Positions 19,401 to 27,211 of a stretch of DNA of 42,624 nt are shown in pieces. Every line of letters starts with the position of its first letter. Positions within the stretch are counted from its first letter, which is position 1. The notes below the pieces were generated by a model that saw only the letters and a list, made by a program, of their open reading frames with translations, had not been told where the DNA came from and did not search any database. The DNA is from JAAYEA01 sp012689325 (GTDB lineage Bacteria; Chloroflexota; Anaerolineae; JAAYEA01): positions 1 through 42,624 of the forward strand of contig DAITVZ010000046.1 in NCBI GenBank assembly GCA_036841525.1. Direction: 5' to 3'. The translations under genes were made by a program, and so were the position numbers.

Positions 19401-21501
19401 CCTTGGCGTCGGCGGACTCCTTCTTGATCTTTTGCTGGCCGGCGCCGGTGAAGACAGCCTTGCCGGCCTTGTTCACGTCGGAGCTGGTGATGGCCTCGGC
19501 GCCGTCGCTCGAGTTGTCGATGAGGTCCCTCTTGAGCTTGGCGACCTTGTCGTAGACGTCGAGCTTGCCGTAGGGGCGGCTGACCTTGAGGTCTTGCTCA
19601 AAGCTGGCGTCCTTCTCCAGCTTGAGCTCCTGGAGGGCCTCGATCCGGACGGCGATCTTGGTCTCGTCGGTCTTGGCGTCGCCGGTCTCCTTCTTGATCT
19701 TTTGCTGGCCGGCGCCGGCAAAGACGGCCTTGCCCGGGGCGGTGAGGTGGGACGACTTGATGGCCTCGGCGCCAGTGTTCGTGTTGTCGATGAGGTTCTT
19801 CTTGAGCTTGGCGGTCTTGTCGTAGACGTCGACCTTGCCGCTGGCGCTGACCTTGAGGTCCTGCTCAAAGCTGGCGTTGCGCTCGAGCTTGATCTCCTGG
19901 AAGGCCTCGACGCGAGCGCCGAGCTTGGTCTCGTCCGTCTTGGTGTCGCCAGTCTCGTTCTTGATCTTTTGCTGGGCGGCGCCGATAAAGACGGCCTTGC
20001 CGGCCTTGTTCGCGTCGGAGCTGGTGATGGCCTCAAGGCTGGCGCTGGTGTTGTCGATGAGGTCCTTCTTGAACTTGGCGACCTTGTTGTAGACATCGAG
20101 CCTGCCGGCGGCGTTGACCTTGACGTCCTGCTCAAAGCTGGCGTCCTTCTCCAGCCGGAGCGAGTGGAAGGCCTCGACGCGGGCGCCGATCTTGGTCTCG
20201 TCGGCCTTGCCGCCGTCGGTCGTAATCCGCTGCTCGGCAGCGCCCTCGAAGCGGACCTTGCCGCTGGCGGGGCTGGAGCTGGTGATGGCCGTAGCGCCAG
20301 TGTTGCTGTTGTCAATGAGATGCTTGCGCAGCGTCAGGGTCTTGTCTGCGACGTTCACCTGCCCGTTGGGGCCGACCTTGAGCGTCTGCGCCTCTGCGTG
20401 GTTGCTCAGGGTCACCAGGTGCCGCACCTCCACGCTATCGGCGGAGGTTGGCGCAACGCCTCCTTGCCACGTCGCCGCGTCGCTCCAGTTTCCAGACTGC
20501 GCGCTGATGATGGGAGCGGCGCTGGCGTACAGATCGACCGCGTTGTTGGGCGTGTCCGCCACAAGGATTTGGCTGCCGTCCGGCGATGCAGCCACCACCG
20601 GCGACCCATAGGAGCCCCAGTACCCCAGCGAAACGCCGGCCGGAGTAAAGACCTCCGCCTTGCCGTTGGCCGAATCGCCGGCATAGATGTAGCCGGCGGC
20701 GTCCACGCTCACGTTGCGGTACCGCGGCGACACGGCCGCGGGATCGCCGCCGGCCACACAGCCGTTCGATCCCCACGAGGTCACCAGCGCCAGGCTGGCG
20801 TTCAGCTTGCAGATGCCGGTGTCGCTCGTCGCTCGATAGGCGGAGCCCGTCGCGTCGATCGCCACGTCGCAGGAGGGATCGATACAGGAGACGTTCCCCC
20901 CTGGCGGCGCTATGGGAATCTGTGAGGCGGTCAGGGTCAGGTTCCCGCCGGAAAGGGCGAATTGCGCCACATTGCTGCAGGTCGTGACGTCGACCTGGGT
21001 GCCGGCCCCATTCACGGAGAGGTTCCACCAGTGCGTCGCGGTTCCCGGCAGATCCGGGTCGGCGACCCATTGAGCCCACTGGCTGACCCCCGTGCCGAGC
21101 ACCACAACGACCTCTTCCCAGTCGGGCACGTTGGCATCCGTGCTACTGACGGTATGCAGCACGTACACGTTCCCCGCCGCGTCGACGGCCACGCTGCGCG
21201 GCGAACGCCACGGCTCGGTCCACAGCGGCACCCCATTGCTGAACTGCCCGGCGTATGCTGTCCAGGTCTCCAGAAGCGCTCCGGCCGCATTGAACTTGGT
21301 GATGCGGTTGTTGCTGGTCTCGGCGACATAAAAGTTGCCGGAGGCGTCCACGGCTATATCATTGGGCGCGCCCAGGCTGTCAATCGTCATCTGGTACGCT
21401 GGCGGCACGGTGGGCTCTGCTAGCGCCGCCAATGGGGCCAGCAGCCACAGCGCCGCGACCGCCACGATGATTCCCAACCACCTGCAGATGTGACTCTTCA
21501 T
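16458..21501 (-). CDS. Secreted NHL / tandem-repeat / HYR protein, interrupted by an assembly gap
   Basis: The ATG at 21501 follows AAGGAGA (21510-21516) by eight bases. A signal peptide (residues 1-28, ending ALA) is followed by NHL-type beta-propeller repeats (about 38-325; motifs such as PNDIAVDASGNFYVAE), then a G8-like GNWSDAATW segment at about 331. An 89-90 residue repeat runs from residue 434 into a run of N. After the gap come one more diverged repeat, a PKD-like segment (about 18370-18150), four to five HYR domains starting DTTPPxL (about 18145-16905) and a C-terminal domain beginning GGGWIASPAGAY, which I think is the family called post-COAP-1. The sequences either side of the gap are out of frame with each other, but repeat alignment shows one continuous gene (see findings). 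It is likely an extracellular adhesin or matrix protein; the substrate is unknown. Confidence 0.9.
18920..20340 (-). repeat. Coding tandem repeat, 267-270 bp unit (89-90 aa)
   Basis: Units, measured from a conserved DETK motif, start at 20202, 19935, 19668 and 19398, spaced 267, 267 and 270 bases; another DETK is at 19190 beyond the gap. The consensus contains RVEAxxELKLEKDASFEQD, then GKLDVYDKxAKLKKDLIDN and GKAVFxGAGQQKIKKE. A half unit precedes the first copy and a diverged unit follows the gap. The alternating pattern resembles beta-solenoid repeats of surface proteins (inference). Near-identity between copies explains why the assembly broke here. Confidence 0.9.
19208..19307. other. Assembly gap (100 N) inside the repeat array
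   Basis: Exactly 100 N, the conventional scaffold placeholder, so the true length is unknown. It falls within the coding tandem repeat. One base of a codon precedes it on the coding strand and two follow it, so the missing length must be a multiple of three to keep the frame; 100 is not. Confidence 0.98.
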
Positions 21502-21582
21502 CAGATCATTCTCCTTGCGCGCACAGGGGCGGGGCCGGAGCCAACCCTCTCGGCGTTCCCCGCCAGCGAATCCCGACCGATT

Positions 21583-21858
21583 TCAGAGCGTTCCGTCCCG
21601 TCTGGGGCGATCAACCGCTTCATGATCCGCGTCCCTCCTCGGCTCTCGGCCTGGCCGCTCCGTGGCGGCCGCCGGGCTTTCTGGCTCGGGGAGGCGTGCC
21701 CCGGCCCTCAGGTAATCGCACAGCTCGTCCAGCGTGGCGAACCCCTGGCGCTCCCCGGTGGCCGAATCTTGCAGCCAGGCCCGCCAGACCGGCCCGGCCT
21801 CCGTTTGGGCTTCCCATAGGCTCAGGATGTATACTGCGTGCGGGCGTCTCTCGGGCAT
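21583..21858 (-). CDS. Small conserved-looking hypothetical protein (91 aa)
   Basis: I choose the ATG at 21858, preceded by GAGGTG five bases upstream, over an upstream in-frame ATG at 21975 whose extra residues look like translated non-coding DNA. The core (AVYILSLWEAQ, WRAWLQDSATGERQGF, LDELCDYL) looks like a small alpha/beta unit in which a tryptophan-bearing strand is followed by 'TGERxGFxxLdeL'. I associate this pattern with short Chloroflexota proteins of unknown function, but this is from memory. The C-terminal third is charged and probably disordered. It lies 81 bases upstream of the repeat-protein gene on the same strand and may be co-transcribed with it. No signal peptide. Confidence 0.6.
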   Translation of the reverse strand: MPERRPHAVYILSLWEAQTEAGPVWRAWLQDSATGERQGFATLDELCDYLRAGARLPEPESPAAATERPGREPRRDADHEAVDRPRRDGTL

Positions 21859-22028
21859 CAGAACACCTCGATGGGGCAAGCACCATGACATCCTCTGGCC
21901 CCATTCTAGGCGGCGACCGTGAATAGATCGTTGAATAACGGCCCCAAAACGGCTTGGTGGGACAAGTTCCACCATAAGTGGGAGGGCGGTCTACCACAAA
22001 AGGATGAGGAAATCGCTCCACAGGGCAA

Positions 22029-22074
22029 GGAGATCCCCCCTCCCCCTTAGAAGGGGGGGCAAGGGGGGATCTCC
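22029..22074. repeat. REP-like intergenic palindrome
   Basis: A perfect 13-bp stem (GGAGATCCCCCCT at 22029-22041 with 22062-22074) encloses a second 7-bp stem (22042-22048 with 22051-22057), with four unpaired bases on one side. The C-run / G-run palindrome resembles dispersed intergenic palindromes of many genomes. It sits between two divergent transcription units and has no coding potential. Confidence 0.65.
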
Positions 22075-22082
22075 ACCGCGAT

Positions 22083-22112
22083 TTGGGGCTAACGGGATTA
22101 TGGTGATATACT
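22083..22112 (+). promoter_or_regulatory. Possible extended -10 promoter for phnDCE
   Basis: TATACT (22107-22112) is directly preceded by TGA, an extended -10 element, with a poor TTGGGG -35 (22083-22088) 18 bases upstream. It would give a leader of about 245 bases for phnD, containing the two palindromes below. The weak -35 makes the call tentative. Confidence 0.4.
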
Positions 22113-22164
22113 GGCGCACGAAGGATGGGTCGCGCAGGCCAGGCCCTTTGGTGAACCGTGGGGC

Positions 22165-22206
22165 CAGGCGCGCCTGCGTCTGCAAGCATCGTCCGGCCGG
22201 CCGGAC
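22165..22206. promoter_or_regulatory. Two perfect palindromes upstream of phnD
   Basis: CAGGCGCGCCTG (22165-22176, 12 bp) and GTCCGGCCGGCCGGAC (22191-22206, 16 bp) are perfect palindromes separated by 14 bases, about 160 bases before the phnD start. They could be operator sites for a dimeric regulator of the transporter, or merely GC-rich chance symmetry. No regulator gene lies next to the operon. Confidence 0.35.
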
Positions 22207-22366
22207 GAAAGGAGGCCAGCAAGCCAGCAAACGGTTTCCGGTGCGTTCGCTCGAATTCGGATTCAGCGGCCCCCATCGCCCAGAGGGACCGGCGCGACCA
22301 GCGGCCCAGTCGGACTGCCGGGAGGCCGGGGCCTTGCGAGGCCGAGACACCAACCAGGAGGACAAG

Positions 22367-23452
22367 ATGAAGAGGACCATTGCCCTGACCCTAGCGTTCA
22401 TCGTGATCGCCGCCATGGTGGCCGGCTGCGCTCCGGCGCCCACCGCGACCCCCGTGCCGCCGACCGCGACCACCGCGGCCGCGCAGCCCACCGCCGCCGC
22501 GGCCCCGACCAAGGAGCCCACCGCCACGCCGCCGCCGGCCGTCTGCGCCCCGCTGCCCAACATGCCCACCGTCAAGGCGGGCGAGCTGGGCTCGGCGGAG
22601 AACCCGATCATCATCACCTTTGTGCCGTCCGGCGACGTGCCGACCATCACCAAGGCCGGCAACGAGACCGTCGATTGCCTCAAAAAGATCACCGGCCTGA
22701 CCTACAAGATCGAGGTGGGCACCTCCTATGCCGTGTCCATCGAGGCCATGGGCGCGGGCAAGGCCCACGCCGGGTTCCTGGCCACCTTTGCGGCGATCCT
22801 GGCCCGGGAAAAGTATGCCATCGAGCCGGCGCTGGCCTCCACCCGCGCTTACTCGACCAATGACCTGGACCCGGACAAGGGCCTCAAGGGCACCCAGCAG
22901 ATGTTCTACAAGGGGCAGTTCATCACCAAGAAGGGCTCCGGCATCAAGAGCGTCGCCGACCTCAAGGGCAAGACCTTCTGCGGCGTGGACGCCACCTCCA
23001 CCTCCGGCTGGATCATCCCCAGCCTCAACCTGAAGGCCAACGGGATCGATCCGGACAAGGACCTGAAGGCGGTCACCTTCGCCGGGTCCCATGACAACGT
23101 CGTGATCGCCGTCTACAAGGGCGACTGCGACGCCGGCGCGAGCTATATCGACGCGCGCACCTCGCCCGCGGTGGCCAAGGCCTACGCGGACGTGCTGGAC
23201 GTGGTCGAGCCGTTCTTTGTCAGCATCCGCATCCCCAACGACGGCCTGCAGTTCATCAAGGGCTTCGATCCGAAGCTCAAGGCCGCGACGGTGCAGGGGC
23301 TCCTCTCCATGATGGCGGACCCCGGCGGCAAGGCCGTGGTCAAGCGCGCCTACACCTACGACAACCTGGTCGAGGTGCCTGTCGAGTTCTATGACGAGTT
23401 CCGCGACCTGCTCAAGACCGCGGGCGTCGATGCGGCCAGCTTGGTGAAATAA
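22367..23452 (+). CDS. phnD: Phosphonate/phosphite-type ABC transporter, substrate-binding lipoprotein PhnD
   Basis: The ATG at 22367 follows AGGAGG (22356-22361) by five bases; 361 residues. A lipoprotein signal peptide with lipobox VAGC places the lipidated Cys at residue 21, followed by a Pro/Thr/Ala-rich linker to about residue 60. The PhnD-family core is clear: VADLKGKTFCGVDATSTSG, then LKANGIDPDKDL and FAGSHDNVVIAVYKGDCDAG, which are hallmark motifs. It would capture phosphonate, phosphite or a related phosphorus oxyanion outside the membrane and pass it to PhnE. It is first in a phnD-phnC-phnE operon. Subfamily substrate cannot be told by eye, and no C-P lyase or phosphite dehydrogenase gene is present in this window. 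Confidence 0.9.
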   Translation: MKRTIALTLAFIVIAAMVAGCAPAPTATPVPPTATTAAAQPTAAAAPTKEPTATPPPAVCAPLPNMPTVKAGELGSAENPIIITFVPSGDVPTITKAGNETVDCLKKITGLTYKIEVGTSYAVSIEAMGAGKAHAGFLATFAAILAREKYAIEPALASTRAYSTNDLDPDKGLKGTQQMFYKGQFITKKGSGIKSVADLKGKTFCGVDATSTSGWIIPSLNLKANGIDPDKDLKAVTFAGSHDNVVIAVYKGDCDAGASYIDARTSPAVAKAYADVLDVVEPFFVSIRIPNDGLQFIKGFDPKLKAATVQGLLSMMADPGGKAVVKRAYTYDNLVEVPVEFYDEFRDLLKTAGVDAASLVK

Positions 23453-23468
23453 CCAACCAGTATGTGAA

Positions 23469-23497
23469 CGGGAGGAAGGCCCAGCGCCTTCCTCCCG
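23469..23497 (+). other. Intercistronic hairpin between phnD and phnC
   Basis: A perfect 12-bp stem (CGGGAGGAAGGC at 23469-23480 with 23486-23497, loop CCAGC) lies 16 bases after the phnD stop and ends 17 bases before the phnC ATG. No T-run follows, so it is not a typical full terminator. Such hairpins after binding-protein genes often stabilise the upstream mRNA so the binding protein is made in excess; that role is inferred here. Confidence 0.6.
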
Positions 23498-23514
23498 CCA
23501 TTAGGGAACTGACG

Positions 23515-24273
23515 ATGCTAAAAGTCGAGAACCTGACCAAAGTCTACCCCAACGGCACGGTGGCGCTGCGCGACGTGAGCTTCCAGGTCCCGGACGGCGA
23601 GTTCCTGGCCGTCATCGGCCTGAGCGGGTCGGGCAAGTCCACCTTGCTGCGCTGCATCAACCGGATCATCGAGCCCACCTCGGGGCGGATCATCCTGGAC
23701 GGCGTCGATCTCACCGCGCTGCCGCCCTCCGAGATGCGCAAACAGCGCCGCCAGATCGGCATGGTCTTTCAGCAGTTCAACCTGGTCAAGCGCTCCTCGG
23801 TGCTGACCAACGTGCTGGCCGGCCGCCTGGGCTATCTGCCCTCGTACATGAGCCTGGCCAACCACTTTCCCGCTGCCGACCACGAGACGGCGCTCAAGAC
23901 GCTGGCGCGGCTGGGGCTGGAGGACAAGGCCCACGTGCGCGCGGACTCGCTTTCCGGCGGGCAACAGCAGCGGGTGGGCATCGCGCGCGCCTTGATGCAG
24001 GACCCCAAGCTGATCCTGGCGGACGAGCCGGTGGCGTCGCTGGATCCGGTGCTTTCGCACTCGATCATGAAGCACCTGGAGGCGTGCAACAAGGAGGATG
24101 GGATCACCATCCTGTGCAGCCTGCACTTTCTCGACCTGGTGCATCGCTATGCCACCTCGGCCATCGGCCTCAAGGGGGGGCAACTGGTCTTTCAGGGCCT
24201 GCCCCAAGAGATCGACGATGCCCAGTTCAAAGAGATCTTTGGGCAAGAGGCCGAGCGGGTCACCATCCTCTAG
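23515..24273 (+). CDS. phnC: Phosphonate-type ABC transporter, ATP-binding protein PhnC
   Basis: The 252-residue protein from ATG 23515 begins right at the ABC core (MLKVENLTKVYPNG). A GTG at 23464 would add 17 residues encoded by the intercistronic hairpin, so I reject it. Walker A GLSGSGKST is at 35-43, the signature LSGGQQQR at about 147 and Walker B LILADEP at about 166; the Q-loop is in MVFQQFNLV. The 'SLHFLDLVHRYA' segment carries the switch histidine. It energises uptake through PhnE. Shine-Dalgarno AGGGA (23503-23507) is weak, consistent with lower expression than phnD. Confidence 0.92.
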   Translation: MLKVENLTKVYPNGTVALRDVSFQVPDGEFLAVIGLSGSGKSTLLRCINRIIEPTSGRIILDGVDLTALPPSEMRKQRRQIGMVFQQFNLVKRSSVLTNVLAGRLGYLPSYMSLANHFPAADHETALKTLARLGLEDKAHVRADSLSGGQQQRVGIARALMQDPKLILADEPVASLDPVLSHSIMKHLEACNKEDGITILCSLHFLDLVHRYATSAIGLKGGQLVFQGLPQEIDDAQFKEIFGQEAERVTIL

Positions 24274-24294
24274 ACTGATGAATTAGGTAACACG

Positions 24295-26286
24295 ATGAAT
24301 ATGCTTACCGCCAAACCGACCAAGGCTCCGAGAAACGCCGGGGTGGCCGCCGCGCTATCGCTGGTGGTCCCGGGCGCCGGGCAGTTCTATCTGGGCATGC
24401 GGCAACGCGCCGCCGCCATCTTGGGCGTCGTCCTGGGCCTCGGCGTGCTGATCCAATGGGTTTTTGCCGATCTCGGGGTCGGCGAGGTGACCTGGGGCTC
24501 GCTCACGACCAGTTGGCTCTGGGCGCTGCTGGCGCTGCTCTGGCTGTGGAACGTCGCCGACGCCTATGGGCGCGCGCGCGGGCGGCGGTCCGCGGACGCG
24601 GTGGGGGTGCTGCTGGCGCTGGTGATCGTCTACTATATCGGCTGGCAGGTCACCGACGCCAACCTGGAGCGGCTCTTTAGCCGCTTTGAGGATGTCAAGG
24701 GCGTGCTGAACGCGCTGGTGCATCCGGACCTGGTGGCGCGGGACGAGCTGGGCGCGTGGCGCCCCAGCGAGAACTTTGGCGACCTGGTCGGCAAGATCGT
24801 GCATAAGCCCGCCTCCGGCCTCCTGGTCGCGCTGGGGCTGGTGCGGGAGGGCGCGTTGGTGCCCGCGCTGGTCCCCGGCAAGCTGTTGGAGACCATCGCC
24901 ATCGGGCTGATGGCCACGCTCTTTTCGGCGGTGCTGGCGCTGCCGCTGAGCTTTGCCGCGGCGCACAACATCATGTCCCGCGTCCCCGGCGGCGCGGTGA
25001 TCTATCAGGTCATGCGCGGCGTGCTGAACGTCGTCCGCGCCATCGACACGCTGATCTGGGGCATCCTGATCGTGGTGTGGGTGGGGCTGGGGTCGTTCGC
25101 CGGCGTGCTCGCCCTGACCATCCACTCCATCGCCGCGCTGGGCAAGCTCTATTCGGAAGAGATCGAGCACATCGACCCCGGGCCGGTGGAGGCGCTGACC
25201 GCGACCGGCGCCGGCCTCTTGCAGACCATCCGCTACGCCGTGATCCCGCAGATCGTTCCGCCGTTTCTGGCCTTTACCCTGCTGCGCTGGGACATCAACA
25301 TGCGCATGGCCACGGTGGTGGGCGTGGTGGCCGGGGGCGGCATCGGCTTTTTCGTGGTGGAGACCATCCGCAAGGGCGGGTATGAGCAATACGCCGCGGC
25401 GCTCTGGCTGGTGGCGCTGGTCATCATCCTGGTGGACTATGTGAGCGCGCGGTGGCGCGAGCGCATCCTGGTGGGGGAGGTCCTCACGGACAAGCGGGCC
25501 CCGCGGCCGCTGGCGCGGGCGGCGCGCACCGCGCTCATGGCCGCGCTGCTGCTGGCCTTTTTCGCGGCCAGTTGGTCGCTCTCGCAGATCGACCTGCGCA
25601 AGCTGTTCGAGCCGGCGCCCACCTTTTGGCAGGTGGTAGGCGACTTTGTGACCATCGACGTCTCGCCCGCCGTGCTGCAGGTGGTGTCGCGGCAGATGCT
25701 GATCACCGTCTTTCAGGCGCTCATCGCGACGACGCTGGGGGCGCTGGCGGCGATCCCCTTTAGCTTTCTCGCCGCGCGCAACCTGCTGGGCGATAGCCCC
25801 GTCGGCAAAGCGGCCTACTATGCCACCCGCGCCCTGCTCAACTTTCTCCGCTCCATCGAGGCGCTCCTCTACGTCGCCATTTTCGTCTTTTGGGTCGGCA
25901 TCGGCCCCTTTGCCGGGATGCTCTCGCTGGCGATCACCAGCTTTGCGCTGGTCGGCAAGCTCTTTTCGGAGGCGATCGAGAACATCGACCCCGGCCCGCT
26001 GGAGGCGATCACCGCCGCCGGCGGCACGCGCCTGCAGTCGGTCATGTATGCCATCCTCCCGCAGATCATCCCGCCGTTCATCTCGTACGTGATCTACCAA
26101 TGGGACATCAACGTGCGGGTCTCCACCATCGTGGGCTTTGCCGGGGGCGGCGGCGTCGGCCTGCTGCTCAACAACTATTTCGGCATGTTGCAGTACCACA
26201 AGGCGGGGACCGTGGTGGCCATGATCGTCATCGTCGTGACGGTGATGGATTTCGCCAGCGCCAAGATTCGGGAGCGCCTGGTGTAA
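24295..26286 (+). CDS. phnE: Fused double PhnE permease with an extra N-terminal membrane domain
   Basis: 663 residues against about 260-290 for a usual PhnE. Residues 1-130 are an extra membrane unit starting with a PGAGQFYLG motif, as in TM2/DUF5683-like domains. Two complete permease halves follow (about 195-390 and 465-660), each with its own EAA-type loop (EEIEHIDPGPVEALTATGAG and EAIENIDPGPLEAITAAGG) and the same 'RWDIN/QWDIN ... GGGxG' end. The homodimer or PhnE1/PhnE2 pair of other systems is therefore encoded as one chain. It starts 21 bases after phnC; the Shine-Dalgarno is weak (AGGT). It imports the PhnD-bound substrate using PhnC. Confidence 0.9.
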   Translation: MNMLTAKPTKAPRNAGVAAALSLVVPGAGQFYLGMRQRAAAILGVVLGLGVLIQWVFADLGVGEVTWGSLTTSWLWALLALLWLWNVADAYGRARGRRSADAVGVLLALVIVYYIGWQVTDANLERLFSRFEDVKGVLNALVHPDLVARDELGAWRPSENFGDLVGKIVHKPASGLLVALGLVREGALVPALVPGKLLETIAIGLMATLFSAVLALPLSFAAAHNIMSRVPGGAVIYQVMRGVLNVVRAIDTLIWGILIVVWVGLGSFAGVLALTIHSIAALGKLYSEEIEHIDPGPVEALTATGAGLLQTIRYAVIPQIVPPFLAFTLLRWDINMRMATVVGVVAGGGIGFFVVETIRKGGYEQYAAALWLVALVIILVDYVSARWRERILVGEVLTDKRAPRPLARAARTALMAALLLAFFAASWSLSQIDLRKLFEPAPTFWQVVGDFVTIDVSPAVLQVVSRQMLITVFQALIATTLGALAAIPFSFLAARNLLGDSPVGKAAYYATRALLNFLRSIEALLYVAIFVFWVGIGPFAGMLSLAITSFALVGKLFSEAIENIDPGPLEAITAAGGTRLQSVMYAILPQIIPPFISYVIYQWDINVRVSTIVGFAGGGGVGLLLNNYFGMLQYHKAGTVVAMIVIVVTVMDFASAKIRERLV

Positions 26287-26340
26287 CCCCGCGCTCCAAC
26301 CCAATTCCAACCGTTCCAACCGAGCCCGCCCGCAGCACAA
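26287..26340 (+). other. C-rich, G-poor 3' segment after phnE
   Basis: Directly after the phnE stop the coding strand reads as repeated CCAACC-type words (for example CCAACCCAATTCCAACCG) with few G. Similar segments on the coding strand follow the genes ending at 35985 and 39474. Such unstructured C-over-G runs are typical of Rho loading sites; that function is inferred. Confidence 0.35.
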
Positions 26341-26374
26341 AACATCCCCGGCGGTCCAAACACCCCAGCCCGGC

Positions 26375-26443
26375 TATACTCGACCTTGGATAGCGACAGC
26401 GCCGCCACGGCAACCCCCATCGGATGGGGGCTCCGCCGTGGCG
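26375..26443 (+). promoter_or_regulatory. Possible promoter and structured leader before the exported-protein operon
   Basis: A TATACT -10 element lies at 26375-26380 with no good -35. Downstream, CGCCACGGC (26403-26411) pairs perfectly with 26435-26443, and inside it CCCCCAT (26414-26420) pairs with ATGGGGG (26424-26430). The large stem is followed by about 55 bases to the ATG at 26499. It could be a terminator remnant of phnE, a 5' stabiliser or a cis-regulatory element; it does not match a riboswitch I know. Confidence 0.4.
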
Positions 26444-26498
26444 CGAGCGTATGGCGGGGCGAGGCGTCTCCTCTCCCCGGCCCGTCCCCGGAGGTCGT

Positions 26499-27182
26499 AT
26501 GCTCCGCCGAATGGTTCGCATCGCAGCGGTTTTGACCCTGGTCGTGCTGATCTGGTGGGGCGCCTCCGCCGCGCAGGCGGCGCCGCCCGTGGTGGTCTAT
26601 CAGCAGCCCCCGCGCCCCAGCGGCGGGCTCTTGCCCTCCTCCCTGCGCGACCCCGACGGCAGCAACACCGACCAGTGGGTCTGGGATGGCTTTCGCTTCG
26701 GCTGGGACCAGCCCATCACCGAGGTGCGCTGGCGCGGCGGCTATAACCCCGCCATGCTCGGCTCGGGCGGCCCGGTGTTCGACTTCACCGTCGAGATCCA
26801 TGCCTCCACCCCGAACGGGGCCATGCCGGACCTCGCGGTCCCGCCGCTGGCGCGCTACGAGGTGGGCGGCAACGCGATGGAGACCCCCGCCGAGACGCTG
26901 GGCGGCGCGCTCACCTACGATTACGCCTTTGTCCTGCCGGCGCCGTTCCTGGCCGCCGCCGGGACCAAGTACTGGGTCCAGATCGAGGCGTACCAGCCCG
27001 GCCTGCCCGATTGGGGCATCTCGGCGGGCCTGGGCGGCGACGGCCGCTACTTCCGCCGCATCCCGCTGCAAGGGCCCACCTACCAGATCGTGAACGGCGA
27101 CGCGGCGTTCAGCCTGCTGGCGCCCGAGCTGCAAGGCCACCGGTCGTATCTCCCGATGATCTCGGGCGGCGGGGGCGGCTAG
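26499..27182 (+). CDS. Exported protein of unknown function, paralog of the next gene (227 aa)
   Basis: The ATG at 26499 has GGAGG four bases upstream; an in-frame upstream start would add an unlikely Arg/Pro-rich stretch before the signal peptide. Residues 1-27 form a signal peptide (LTLVVLIWWGASAAQA). The mature domain begins VVVYQQPPRPSGGLLPSS and contains EVRWRGGYNPA, GNAMETPAETLGG and YWVQIEAYQ, probably a beta-sandwich. The same domain recurs in the neighbouring lipoprotein with the same motif order. It ends RSYLPMISGGGGG; a 'YLPxx' tail is common on secreted Chloroflexota proteins in my experience. It appears to be the first gene of the operon running to 30624. Function not recognised. 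Confidence 0.85.
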   Translation: MLRRMVRIAAVLTLVVLIWWGASAAQAAPPVVVYQQPPRPSGGLLPSSLRDPDGSNTDQWVWDGFRFGWDQPITEVRWRGGYNPAMLGSGGPVFDFTVEIHASTPNGAMPDLAVPPLARYEVGGNAMETPAETLGGALTYDYAFVLPAPFLAAAGTKYWVQIEAYQPGLPDWGISAGLGGDGRYFRRIPLQGPTYQIVNGDAAFSLLAPELQGHRSYLPMISGGGGG

Positions 27183-27211
27183 CAGCCGTGTCCCACATGC
27201 AAGGAGACCCC

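Noticed and set aside
16458..21501. Two separate genes or a true frameshift at the gap
   Set aside because: The repeat alignment restores a single frame if the gap length is a multiple of three; the placeholder of 100 N causes the apparent break.
21859..22366. Open frames in the phnD leader, including an in-frame extension of phnD to 22004
   Set aside because: The extension translates the REP-like hairpin and palindromes; the start at 22367 has an ideal ribosome site and begins a lipoprotein signal peptide.
23464..23514. GTG start for phnC 51 bases upstream
   Set aside because: These codons are the intercistronic hairpin, lack a ribosome site, and PhnC proteins begin at the ABC core.
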